Source of the DNA: Chloroflexi bacterium UBA2235
GTDB lineage: Bacteria; Chloroflexota; UBA11872; UBA12225
Direction of reading: 5' to 3'
DNA: 5,956 bases
NCBI GenBank assembly: GCA_002347925.1
Contig: DDYL01000177.1
Location: 1,023-6,978, forward strand
Made by a program: the position numbers and the translations under genes. Under the pieces are notes generated by a model. That model made no database searches, was not told where the DNA came from, and was given only the letters and a program-made list of their open reading frames with translations. Shown one piece after another: positions 1-5,908 of the stretch (its first letter is position 1; every line of letters begins with the position of its first letter).

Positions 1-543
1 GGTCCACCGGCAGAACCGACTGTCGACCCGCGTCCTCGCGCCGCCGCGCGTGCGTTTGACGCCCTCGCCTCACGCGCGCATACCGTGAAGCAGATGAGAA
101 CCAGATTGATCCGCGCCGGTTTCGAAGACGAGGTGGTCACCGATACGGTGGCACGATTGCTGGAACTCGGATACCTGAACGATGGGACTTACGCCGACGC
201 CTGGGTCGCAACCCGGCGTGAACACCGCCTGCATGGCGAGGTTCGCCTCCGCCACGACTTGGCGCAACGTGGCGTCGCCCCTGAGACCATCACCCTCGCG
301 GTCGTCGACGATGGCGAGGAGCTGACCCGTGCCAGGGCCGCCATCGAGAGACGGGTCGGTTCCCTCGCCGGTTTGGACCGGGAAGCATTCTCGCGACGCC
401 TGGGATCGTTCCTCGCCCGGCGTGGGTTCCGCGCGTCTATCGTCACCGCGGTTGTCCGAGATGCCTACGCCTCATCCGTAGACGACCGCGACCCGCCGGG
501 TATCTCAGGCGATGAACTGGACGCAGGAACCGACAGCGAGTAA
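1..543 (+). CDS. recX: Regulatory protein RecX, 5'-truncated by the window edge
   Basis: RecX binds RecA filaments and limits RecA activity in the cytoplasm. The frame is open from base 1 to the TAA at 541-543 (180 visible residues). The GTG at 85 is not the true start: residues upstream of it (about 17-28, RAFDALASRAHT) already form the first helix of the first RecX module, and no ATG, GTG or TTG lies in frame between 1 and 84, so the start is outside the window. Three tandem three-helix modules are visible, at about residues 17-61 (with the RAGFEDEVV and LLELGYLND signatures), 62-104 (YADAWV, LAQRGV) and 105-158 (FLARRGF). A short acidic tail follows (159-180). recX usually sits just downstream of recA, so recA is expected to the left; that is inference. 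The next gene on the same strand starts 33-51 bases on with no visible terminator. Family assignment rests on the module pattern and is fairly secure. Confidence 0.88.
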   Translation, partial: GPPAEPTVDPRPRAAARAFDALASRAHTVKQMRTRLIRAGFEDEVVTDTVARLLELGYLNDGTYADAWVATRREHRLHGEVRLRHDLAQRGVAPETITLAVVDDGEELTRARAAIERRVGSLAGLDREAFSRRLGSFLARRGFRASIVTAVVRDAYASSVDDRDPPGISGDELDAGTDSE

Positions 544-582
544 ACCCTGCCCGTCATCGACCGCGCGGACTCCTCGGTGGCC

Positions 583-588
583 TATGAT
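583..588 (+). promoter_or_regulatory. Candidate -10 box (TATGAT) for leaderless transcription of the GNAT gene
   Basis: TATGAT ends six bases before the ATG at 595. This is the geometry of leaderless genes in several GC-rich lineages, where transcription begins at the start codon. No purine-rich Shine-Dalgarno site precedes either candidate start (577 or 595), which is consistent. No good -35 hexamer is visible about 17 bases upstream, and the box would be coding if GTG 577 were the real start. The gene could also simply be read through from recX. Confidence 0.38.
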
Positions 589-594
589 CGCCAA

Positions 595-1575
595 ATGGAT
601 GAACCATTCGGACTGATCCGCGACTTCAGTGCCACCGGGAATGACTACCCTGAGACGGTTCGGATCTTCAACCAGATCCAAGGTGAGGACGGCCTGACGG
701 TCGAGGCACTCCGCACCCAGGATGAGGGATGGCCGGGAGACACGTACCGTGCCCACAGATGGGTGGCCGTTTCCAGCGACGGCGACGTGATCGGATGCTG
801 CGATGCCAGGCACGTGCCCAATCAGTTCGACCCAAGCCGGTACAGCGTCCTCGTCTTCGTCTCACCAAGCCACCAACGACGGGGATGGGGGACACGCCTG
901 CTTCGCCATGCCGAAGCGGTCCTGAAACCGCTGGGTGCTCGCGAATTCATCGGAGAGGCAAAGGCAAACGCGGTCGGCAGCCTTGCCTTCCTTGGCAAGC
1001 ACGGGTTCGAGGAAACGCACCGGCTATGGGAGTCGCACCTCGATGTCGCGCTGTTCGACCCGTCACGGTTCTCTGCTCAGATTGCCCGGACCGCCTCCGC
1101 CGGCGTCACCATCAGAACTTTGGCGAACGAGCGATTGCGCATTCCAGATTGCATCGAAAGGCTTCATGCCCTCCATACCGGGATTGAGGCTGACGTACCC
1201 CGACCGGTCCAAGCAAACGCAGTTTCAATTGAGACCTTTACCTGGCAAGTGACCGATCATCCCACGACAATTCCAGAGGCCTTCCTGATCGCGTGCCGGG
1301 GCGAGGAATATGTCGGCCTCACGTATTTGCGCCGGGTTCCCGGACTTCCCTACATCCTGTCGCAAGCCTTGACCGGAGTGACCCGCCAAGCGCGGGGCCT
1401 GGGCATTGCGACCGCCCTCAAGGTGGCGGGCATCGAATGGGCGCGGGCCGAAGGCATCCAGGAAATCAGGACGTGGAACAGTCAGCGCAATCCACGCATG
1501 ATTTCCATCAACGAACGTTTCGGATTCATTCGGGAGGTCGCAATGTGCGAGTTCCGCAAGGACCTCCGCGAATGA
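595..1575 (+). CDS. Tandem-GNAT-domain N-acetyltransferase family protein
   Basis: Predicted cytoplasmic acetyl-CoA-dependent acyltransferase made of two GNAT domains; the substrate is unknown. Numbering from ATG 595 (326 residues): the first domain spans about 8-145 with acetyl-CoA-binding motif A at 89-99 (VSPSHQRRGWG) and motif B around 128-140 (GSLAFLGKHGFEE). The second spans about 170-326 with motif A at 260-276 (TGVTRQARGLGIATALK), followed by the conserved W-N...N-x-R-M-I-x-I-N...GF block at 294-311. Both Q/R-x-x-G-x-G pyrophosphate loops look intact, so both domains may bind cofactor. In some tandem GNATs, such as mycothiol synthase MshD, only one half is catalytic; which applies here cannot be told. 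GTG 577 is an alternative start adding six residues. I prefer ATG 595 because of the -10-like TATGAT at 583-588. It follows recX on the same strand and converges on the dehydrogenase 36 bases downstream. No signal peptide or membrane segment is seen. Confidence 0.85.
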   Translation: MDEPFGLIRDFSATGNDYPETVRIFNQIQGEDGLTVEALRTQDEGWPGDTYRAHRWVAVSSDGDVIGCCDARHVPNQFDPSRYSVLVFVSPSHQRRGWGTRLLRHAEAVLKPLGAREFIGEAKANAVGSLAFLGKHGFEETHRLWESHLDVALFDPSRFSAQIARTASAGVTIRTLANERLRIPDCIERLHALHTGIEADVPRPVQANAVSIETFTWQVTDHPTTIPEAFLIACRGEEYVGLTYLRRVPGLPYILSQALTGVTRQARGLGIATALKVAGIEWARAEGIQEIRTWNSQRNPRMISINERFGFIREVAMCEFRKDLRE

Positions 1576-1611
1576 CCCGCTTGGCATAGTCGGACGTTGG
1601 GCAAACCCGGA

Positions 1612-2688
1612 CTACGGCGTGACAACCACCCGAAGGCCCTCACCTCGGCGAGTGACGTCAAAGGCCTCCTGCACTTGGGCAAGGGGAAACTGGTGCGAGA
1701 CCAGGGCGGATGCGTCGAACCTGCCGCTCGCCAGAAGGCTGAGCGCCACCCGGAAATCCTCACTCGTGCACGCACTGGTGCCAGTGACGATCAGTTCGCC
1801 GTAATGGATCAGGTTGGCCGAGATCGTGGCGTCACCGGACCCGGGATACCCGGCGAACAGGTTCACCCGACCTCCGGGGCGCACCCACCGCAACAGGTCA
1901 TGCACCAGACCCGGCACCCCGATCGCGGCAATCGCCACGTCGGCCCCATCACCTCCGGTTACCGAACGCACAACATCCAGCACTTCATCATGAGTCGGAT
2001 CGAGCGCCATTGTCGCGCCCATCGCCATCGCCTGTTCACGTCGCGCGGTCGATGGCTCGCTCACGATGATGGCCCGTGCGCCGGCCAGACGGGACATCTG
2101 GACGTGCATCAGGCCAATCGGACCGGCGCCGGCCACCACCACCACATCCCCGACACCCACCTGGCTCTGCCGCTGCCCATTCACCACACACGCCAGTGGT
2201 TCGGCAAGCGACGCCTCGGCATCGGCAAGCGTGTCCGGGATAGCCATGAGGATGCCCCGACGTGCCGCATGCGCCGGCACAACCATGTACTCGGCAAACC
2301 CGCCGTCGTACTTGTAGCCAAAAGCCTCACGACGCTTGCAGTGGTTTTCCATCCCGATCACGCAGAAGCGACAGGCGCCGCACGTGATCCCCGGCGGAAA
2401 GACCACCCGTTGGCCGATAGGCAGACCAACCGCTGCCTCCGCGCCTTCGCCGAACGAGACGATATGCGCCGCAATCTCGTGTCCAAGTACGCGCGGCGGG
2501 TAGACGCCACGCGTCTTGCCTCCACCGAGGATCCGTAAGTCGGTTCCGCACACGGCGCAGGCGTTGACCCTGAGAAGGACCTCGCCCAGACCAGGCACCG
2601 GCACTGGGGCCTCGCGCAATTCCATCTGGTTCGGACCGAGAAAAAACGCGGCCTGCATCAGCGCGCCATGCGCAATCGTCGTCGCCAC
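1612..2688 (-). CDS. Zinc-dependent medium-chain alcohol/polyol-type dehydrogenase
   Basis: Medium-chain dehydrogenase/reductase of the sorbitol/threonine-dehydrogenase-like branch, predicted to oxidise a secondary alcohol or polyol with NAD+ in the cytoplasm. It has 358 residues, the usual length. The N-terminal GroES-like domain carries catalytic-zinc candidates C47 (in CGTD), H70-E71 (GHE) and E163 (AEPLAC). A structural-zinc lobe is complete with C103, C106, C109 and C117. The Rossmann domain has the loop G187-x-G189-P-x-G192. An acidic residue, E211, ends the second strand, which in this family favours NAD over NADP (inference). The start is GTG 2688: on the minus strand GAGGGAG at 2700-2694 is a good Shine-Dalgarno site five bases away. 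The in-frame ATG at 2658 would delete the N-terminal end with no such site. It stops with TAG at 1614-1612, is convergent with the GNAT gene and divergent from the helicase, and so is probably transcribed alone. The substrate cannot be assigned from sequence. Confidence 0.93.
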   Translation of the reverse strand: MATTIAHGALMQAAFFLGPNQMELREAPVPVPGLGEVLLRVNACAVCGTDLRILGGGKTRGVYPPRVLGHEIAAHIVSFGEGAEAAVGLPIGQRVVFPPGITCGACRFCVIGMENHCKRREAFGYKYDGGFAEYMVVPAHAARRGILMAIPDTLADAEASLAEPLACVVNGQRQSQVGVGDVVVVAGAGPIGLMHVQMSRLAGARAIIVSEPSTARREQAMAMGATMALDPTHDEVLDVVRSVTGGDGADVAIAAIGVPGLVHDLLRWVRPGGRVNLFAGYPGSGDATISANLIHYGELIVTGTSACTSEDFRVALSLLASGRFDASALVSHQFPLAQVQEAFDVTRRGEGLRVVVTP

Positions 2689-2693
2689 CGGAA

Positions 2694-2700
2694 CTCCCTC
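2694..2700 (-). promoter_or_regulatory. Shine-Dalgarno site fixing the dehydrogenase GTG start
   Basis: On the minus strand GAGGGAG lies five bases before GTG 2688. It is the clearest ribosome-binding site in the window and decides between GTG 2688 and the internal ATG 2658. Confidence 0.7.
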
Positions 2701-2708
2701 ATTCGCCC

Positions 2709-2714
2709 GTCATA
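2709..2714 (-). promoter_or_regulatory. Candidate -10 box (TATGAC) of the dehydrogenase gene
   Basis: The minus strand reads TATGAC, matching TATAAT at four of six positions, 20 bases before the GTG start. It would give a leader of roughly 14 bases that contains the Shine-Dalgarno site. The -35 region about 17-18 bases upstream reads TGCGGA, a poor match, and falls inside the 2719-2737 dyad. That would suit a promoter needing an activator or controlled by a repressor. This is visual evidence only. Confidence 0.35.
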
Positions 2715-2718
2715 CACT

Positions 2719-2737
2719 TGCGGACCCACCGTCCGCA
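2719..2737. promoter_or_regulatory. Perfect 7-bp dyad, candidate operator for the dehydrogenase
   Basis: TGCGGAC at 2719-2725 and GTCCGCA at 2731-2737 are exact reverse complements around a CCACC spacer, 19 bp in all. The dyad lies in the divergent intergenic region and covers the expected -35 position of the dehydrogenase promoter, which is where a dimeric regulator would act. A chance GC-rich inverted repeat, or a hairpin, is the alternative. No regulator gene is in the window. Confidence 0.35.
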
Positions 2738-2862
2738 CCGGTCGCAGCACCCTCGGCAAGGGTCTGTCTGACCGGCCTTTGCAGTGTACGCACCGTCACG
2801 CGAACCCGCCGACTCGACCGCGACCGTTCAAATGCGGCCCCGGAAACGGCGGAAGCGACCCG

Positions 2863-2868
2863 TAGACT
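2863..2868 (+). promoter_or_regulatory. Candidate -10 box (TAGACT) of the helicase gene
   Basis: TAGACT fits the TANNNT pattern and lies 17 bases before the helicase ATG at 2886, implying a leader of about 10 bases. No convincing TTGACA-like -35 is present at the right distance. GGAAAC at 2842-2847 is 15 bases upstream and could be an alternative -35 type, but this is speculative. Only a weak CAGG (2876-2879) precedes the ATG as a ribosome-binding site. Confidence 0.3.
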
Positions 2869-2885
2869 AGTGCCACAGGCCCGAT

Positions 2886-5609
2886 ATGGAACGTACGTAC
2901 GAACCCACCCCCGCGCCGGCACCATCACCGGACATCCGGCAGTTCCTTGCCACCCAACTCAATCCACCCCAGATGGATGCCGTCACCCACGGGGATGGCC
3001 CCCTCCTGATCCTTGCAGGCGCCGGATCGGGCAAGACCAGGGTCATCGCCTACCGGATCGCCTACATCATCCGGGAGCGCCAGATCCCACCATGGCAGAT
3101 CCTCGCCGTCACATTCACCAACAAGGCCGCCCGCGAACTTACCCACCGCGTGACCGAACTCACCGGCGAGGATCAGGCACGCCAAGTCAGGATGGGAACC
3201 TTCCACGGACTTTGTGCCCGCTTTCTGCGGTCGGATATCGAACTGCTTGGCCGGCGCTACGACCGGAACTTCACCATCTACGACACCGACGATCAGTTGC
3301 GCGTCCTCAAGAGGCAGTTCGCCGAGGCCGGACTCAACCCGAAACTCGTCAGCCCGAACGCCGTCCTGGGCGCAATCGGGCGACTGAAGGACCGACTGGT
3401 CAGCCCGGCGCAGGCTGCCAGTGCGAGCGAGTCCCACAACCCCTTCGAGACCGCCGTCGCAACCCTCTACCGGCGCTATCAGGACGCCCTCGAGGCGGCC
3501 AACGCGGTCGACTTCGGCGATCTGATCAATCTCATGCTGCAGTTGCTCGAGAACTTCCCGGACGTTCGGCAACGCTACGCCAACAGGTACCGGCATGTCC
3601 TCGTCGACGAGTACCAGGACGTCAACGAAGCCCAGTACCGCCTCGTCAAGGCCATCGCCGGCGACCACCGCAACCTGACCGTCGTTGGTGACGACTCGCA
3701 AGCGATCTACGGATGGCGTGGCGCAGACGTCCGTTACATCCTGCAGTTCGAACAGGACTTCTCCGAGTGCACCACGGTCCGCCTCGAACAGAACTACCGC
3801 TCGACCCAGACGATCCTTGTCGCCGCCCAAGCCATCGAGGCCGGTCTGACAAAACGTCACGCCAAGGAACTGTGGACGGCAAACCGGAAGGGCGACCCGA
3901 TCACCGGCGTCGTGGCCGGGAACGAGACTGACGAAGCCCAGTTCGTGATCCGGGAGATCGACCGCCTCATCGGCACCGGGATCGCCTACCGCCAGATCGC
4001 AATCCTCTACCGAACCAACGCGCAGTCCCGTGTCCTCGAGGAACAGTTGGTACGCCGTCGCCTGCCATTCCAGATGGTTGGAGGTACCCGGTTCTACGAT
4101 CGGAGAGAGATCAAGGAGGTCATCGCCTACCTGCACCTCCTGATCAATCCGTATGACACCGATGCGTTCCGGCGTGCTGGCGCAACCCGCAAGGGGCTTG
4201 GCGACACGACCATCGACAAGTTCGTCGACTGGGCGGCCGAGACATCGCGCCCAGTCGTGGATGGACTGATCTCACTGCTCCGAGCGGAAGCCTCCGAACG
4301 TACGGCCCCATTGATCACCCAAGCCGAATCGCCAGACCCGGACGAAAAGCCCGGGGCCGAGCGAAGCGCATCTGAATCAGGGGCGATGGGCCATGTGAAA
4401 TCAAGGGGTGATGGGGCGGTGGGGTGGGGCTCGGGCCCATTGCCGTGGAACCGACGTGCCCACGAACTCCTCCTCGCCTATGCGCGCGACCTTGACGCAC
4501 TGATCACCGGTCTCCGTACCCTTTCACTTCCCGACCTCCTCGACCTGCTCCTCAAGCGGACCGGTTTCCGGGAGTACCTCCTGGAACACCGTGACGACAA
4601 CGGCGAGGAGCGGTGGGAGAATGTCCAGGAACTCAAGTCCGTGGTCACGGAGTACGGGGCATCGGGTGCCGACGAGGGCCTACGTCTCTTCCTGGAAAAT
4701 GCAGCCCTTGTGTCGGATGCAGACACAATCCGGGCGGGTCCACGTGATGACGTCGTGACCCTGATGACCCTTCACACCGCCAAGGGACTCGAGTTCCCCG
4801 CGGTCTTCATCGTCGGCATGGAGGAGGGCATCTTTCCCCACTCCCGCGCCCTTGAGGAAGGCAATATCGACGAGGAACGACGCCTCTGCTACGTCGGGAT
4901 CACGCGGGCGATGCAGGCACTCTATCTCGTTGGCTGCCGCTCGCGTTCGTTCCGAGGAATGTTCGTCGAAAACGACCCTTCGCGGTTCCTCGGGGAACTT
5001 CCCGGAGAACTCGTCCGGTGGGTCGATGGAAATGGCTTCCGCCTCGATGCGGCACGGGTCATGGCGATGCAGTCCGGCGCGTGGCCCGGCCACGGCACAT
5101 CACGCGCTGCCGGATCATGGGGCGGAGGCAGCGCCACCGGATCACCATCCAATCTCCCGAGTCGTCCCGTCGATCCCAATCGTTCGCTCTCACCGGGCGC
5201 GCCCACGCCTATCCGGCCATGGTCCGGTCAAGCCACACGGGTCGGAGGCCCTCCCGCAACCCGCCAGGCTTCACCGGGACTGTCCGGGCCAGGCACTCCC
5301 GGCAACCGACCCTTCAATGGCCCCACTCCCACCCCACTGCGACCCGGGTTGGAAAACATTCCCGGACTGCGTCGGGCAAGCGACCTTGCACCGGGTATCC
5401 GCCAGGGCCAAACACCTCCGGCGCCCCCCGCGCCTCCATCGCCGACCTACGGTCTTGACGAGCGTGTCCGTCACCCCTCATTCGGGGATGGCACGGTCAT
5501 CCAGATCGAACCGGGTCGCGGAACCGAAGTCATGATCCAGGTGAAGTTCGACACCGTCGGGGTCAAGAAGCTTTCGACTGGCCTCGCACCACTGACCCGC
5601 ATTCCGTGA
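2886..5609 (+). CDS. pcrA: PcrA/UvrD-family superfamily 1A DNA helicase with C-terminal Tudor-like domain
   Basis: ATP-driven 3'-5' DNA helicase/translocase of the PcrA/UvrD group, acting in nucleotide-excision and mismatch repair, RecA-filament removal and replication-transcription conflict relief. It has 907 residues; typical PcrA/UvrD is about 720-750. Visible motifs: Q motif (Q29), Walker A at 44-51 (AGAGSGKT), Ia (TFTNKAA, about 76-82), Walker B DEYQD 241-245, motif III GDDSQAIYGWRGA 268-280, NYRST 303-307, motif V around 625-642 (TLMTLHTAKGLEF) and motif VI EERRLCYVGITRA 663-675 with arginine finger R674. All catalytic residues look intact, so it should be active. The excess length has two sources. 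A low-complexity insertion lies at about 474-520 in domain 2B. A Pro/Gly/Ser-rich linker of about 120 residues (730-853) leads to a Tudor-like domain at 855-907 (VRHPSFGDGTV, VGVKKL), which in PcrA binds RNA polymerase. ATG 2886 is the start; its ribosome-binding site is weak. The gene is divergent from the dehydrogenase and monocistronic as far as visible. uvrD is the alternative symbol. Confidence 0.95.
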   Translation: MERTYEPTPAPAPSPDIRQFLATQLNPPQMDAVTHGDGPLLILAGAGSGKTRVIAYRIAYIIRERQIPPWQILAVTFTNKAARELTHRVTELTGEDQARQVRMGTFHGLCARFLRSDIELLGRRYDRNFTIYDTDDQLRVLKRQFAEAGLNPKLVSPNAVLGAIGRLKDRLVSPAQAASASESHNPFETAVATLYRRYQDALEAANAVDFGDLINLMLQLLENFPDVRQRYANRYRHVLVDEYQDVNEAQYRLVKAIAGDHRNLTVVGDDSQAIYGWRGADVRYILQFEQDFSECTTVRLEQNYRSTQTILVAAQAIEAGLTKRHAKELWTANRKGDPITGVVAGNETDEAQFVIREIDRLIGTGIAYRQIAILYRTNAQSRVLEEQLVRRRLPFQMVGGTRFYDRREIKEVIAYLHLLINPYDTDAFRRAGATRKGLGDTTIDKFVDWAAETSRPVVDGLISLLRAEASERTAPLITQAESPDPDEKPGAERSASESGAMGHVKSRGDGAVGWGSGPLPWNRRAHELLLAYARDLDALITGLRTLSLPDLLDLLLKRTGFREYLLEHRDDNGEERWENVQELKSVVTEYGASGADEGLRLFLENAALVSDADTIRAGPRDDVVTLMTLHTAKGLEFPAVFIVGMEEGIFPHSRALEEGNIDEERRLCYVGITRAMQALYLVGCRSRSFRGMFVENDPSRFLGELPGELVRWVDGNGFRLDAARVMAMQSGAWPGHGTSRAAGSWGGGSATGSPSNLPSRPVDPNRSLSPGAPTPIRPWSGQATRVGGPPATRQASPGLSGPGTPGNRPFNGPTPTPLRPGLENIPGLRRASDLAPGIRQGQTPPAPPAPPSPTYGLDERVRHPSFGDGTVIQIEPGRGTEVMIQVKFDTVGVKKLSTGLAPLTRIP
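4360..4390 (+). repeat. Dispersed short repeat, copy A (inside the helicase gene)
   Basis: The copy reads AGCGAAGC, seven bases, then AATCAGGGGCGATGGG. Aligned without gaps to copy B (5617-5647), 24 of 31 bases match, including 15 of the last 16. A second, partial copy of the 3' half follows at 4399-4416 (AATCAAGGGGTGATGGGG), 24 bases on. This is the only copy within coding sequence. Confidence 0.55.
4382..4444. repeat. Imperfect 11-bp inverted repeat bracketing the G-rich core of the insertion
   Basis: The left arm GGCGATGGGCC (4382-4392) matches the reverse complement of the right arm GGCCCATTGCC (4434-4444) at 10 of 11 positions, with 41 bases between. The reverse complement of the right arm reads GGCAATGGGCC, which resembles the GGCAATGGG tail of copy B. 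The arms may therefore derive from oppositely oriented repeat ends, as in a palindromic element. Confidence 0.5.
4405..4429 (+). other. Putative G-quadruplex motif in the helicase coding strand
   Basis: There are four runs of four G (4405-4408, 4413-4416, 4421-4424, 4426-4429) separated by loops of TGAT, CGGT and T. This satisfies the usual pattern of four G-tracts with loops of 1-7 bases. Being on the coding strand, it would also be present in the mRNA. Folding is predicted from the pattern only. Confidence 0.6.
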
Positions 5610-5613
5610 CACC

Positions 5614-5648
5614 GGAAGCGCAGCGTCTTGCAATCAGGGGCAATGGGG
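5614..5648 (+). repeat. Dispersed short repeat, copy B
   Basis: It begins five bases after the helicase stop codon. It reads GGA, AGCGCAGC, seven bases, then AATCAGGGGCAATGGGG. It matches copy A at 24 of 31 and copies C and D at 22 of 31 core positions, all without gaps. Confidence 0.55.
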
Positions 5649-5739
5649 GGCAGACGACGAACGGCGTCAAGGTCTCGAAGCCAACATGCCGGACCAATCC
5701 GTGTGGGCCTCTCGTGCGTATGCTGCCTGACCCGTGTCA

Positions 5740-5769
5740 CGCCTCTCCCGACACAGCGCGGGAGAGGTG
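5740..5769 (+). repeat. REP-like stem-loop preceding copy C; possible helicase transcript terminator
   Basis: CGCCTCTCCCG (5740-5750) pairs with CGGGAGAGGTG (5759-5769) over 11 positions, one of them G-U, around an eight-base loop ACACAGCG. The central nine base pairs are perfect. It lies 130 bases past the helicase stop. It could end that transcript, but no U-run follows the stem, so a standard intrinsic terminator is doubtful. Copy C starts seven bases beyond it, suggesting one composite repeat unit. Confidence 0.6.
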
Positions 5770-5773
5770 CAAC

Positions 5774-5807
5774 GGAAGCGAAGCATATTTCAATCAGGCG
5801 GGGTGGT
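5774..5807 (+). repeat. Dispersed short repeat, copy C
   Basis: It reads GGA, AGCGAAGC, seven bases, then AATCAGGCGGGGTGG. It shares the CGGA lead-in and 22 of 31 core bases with copy B, and its 3' part is more diverged. It directly follows the 5740-5769 stem-loop. Confidence 0.5.
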
Positions 5808-5877
5808 GGTAGTTGCGGGCACAATTCTGTGCGACGACACAGGCGTATCCAGACACAGGGGTTCGGGGCCCATGCCA

Positions 5878-5908
5878 AGCGAGGCGTCGATACATCAGGG
5901 GCCATCGG
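5878..5908 (+). repeat. Dispersed short repeat, copy D
   Basis: It reads AGCGAGGC, seven bases, then CATCAGGGGCCATCGG. It matches copy B at 22 of 31 core positions without gaps. It is preceded by a CGGGGCCCATGCC stretch (5864-5876) that resembles the CGGGCCCATTGCC at the right end of the insertion in the helicase gene (4432-4444). Confidence 0.45.

Larger units (their letters stand above)
4305..4446 (+). other. In-frame low-complexity insertion within the helicase 2B region
   Basis: It encodes about residues 474-520 of the helicase. Between the helix ending near LLRAEASERTAP and the one starting near RRAHELLLAY, the protein becomes rich in Gly, Ser, Pro and charged residues with no helicase motif. 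Flanking parts look like ordinary 2B helices. The + strand switches to G-rich sequence (4380-4435), unlike the C-rich surroundings, and uses codons such as AGG, AAA and TCA. It contains repeat copy A, an inverted repeat and a G-quadruplex motif. The boundaries are estimated by eye. Confidence 0.6.

Noticed and set aside
1588..1613. Possible terminator between the convergent genes
   Set aside because: The best fold is AGTC/GACT plus GGG-CAAA-CCC with a seven-base bulge and no U-run. It is too weak to call.
1597..2538. 313-residue open frame on the plus strand
   Set aside because: It is antisense to the dehydrogenase, whose zinc and NAD motifs are intact on the minus strand. The product is His/Arg-rich and resembles no known family.
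2689..2885. LexA/SOS box upstream of the helicase
   Set aside because: UvrD genes are often SOS-regulated, so I looked for CGAAC-N4-GTTC-type and CTGT-N8-ACAG-type boxes. None is present with a paired half-site.
2892..2901. Self-complementary CGTACGTACG in codons 3-6 of the helicase
   Set aside because: It is a 10-bp palindrome near the start codon, but it is short, coding, and has no partner site. It is most likely chance.
2516..3691. 391-residue open frame on the plus strand
   Set aside because: It crosses the dehydrogenase start, the divergent promoter region and the first third of the helicase in another frame. The Pro/Arg-rich composition is typical of a shadow frame.
2925..4136. 403-residue open frame on the minus strand
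   Set aside because: It is antisense to the helicase motif region, with no recognisable domain. It arises from GC-rich codon structure on the opposite strand.
5606..5812. 68-residue plus-strand frame after the helicase
   Set aside because: It consists almost entirely of repeats B and C and the stem-loop. Its GTG overlaps the helicase stop, and it has no domain.
5819..5832. Dyad GCACA-ATTC-TGTGC as an operator or promoter element
   Set aside because: The arms are only five bases, and there is no downstream gene or -10/-35 pair in the window to regulate.
5836..5859. Two GACACAGG octamers 16 bases apart as the start of a CRISPR or iteron array
   Set aside because: There are only two short copies, with no further periodic units.
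5471..5905. 144-residue minus-strand frame over the 3' region
   Set aside because: It overlaps the helicase Tudor-like domain and three repeat copies, and shows no ribosome-binding site or family signature.
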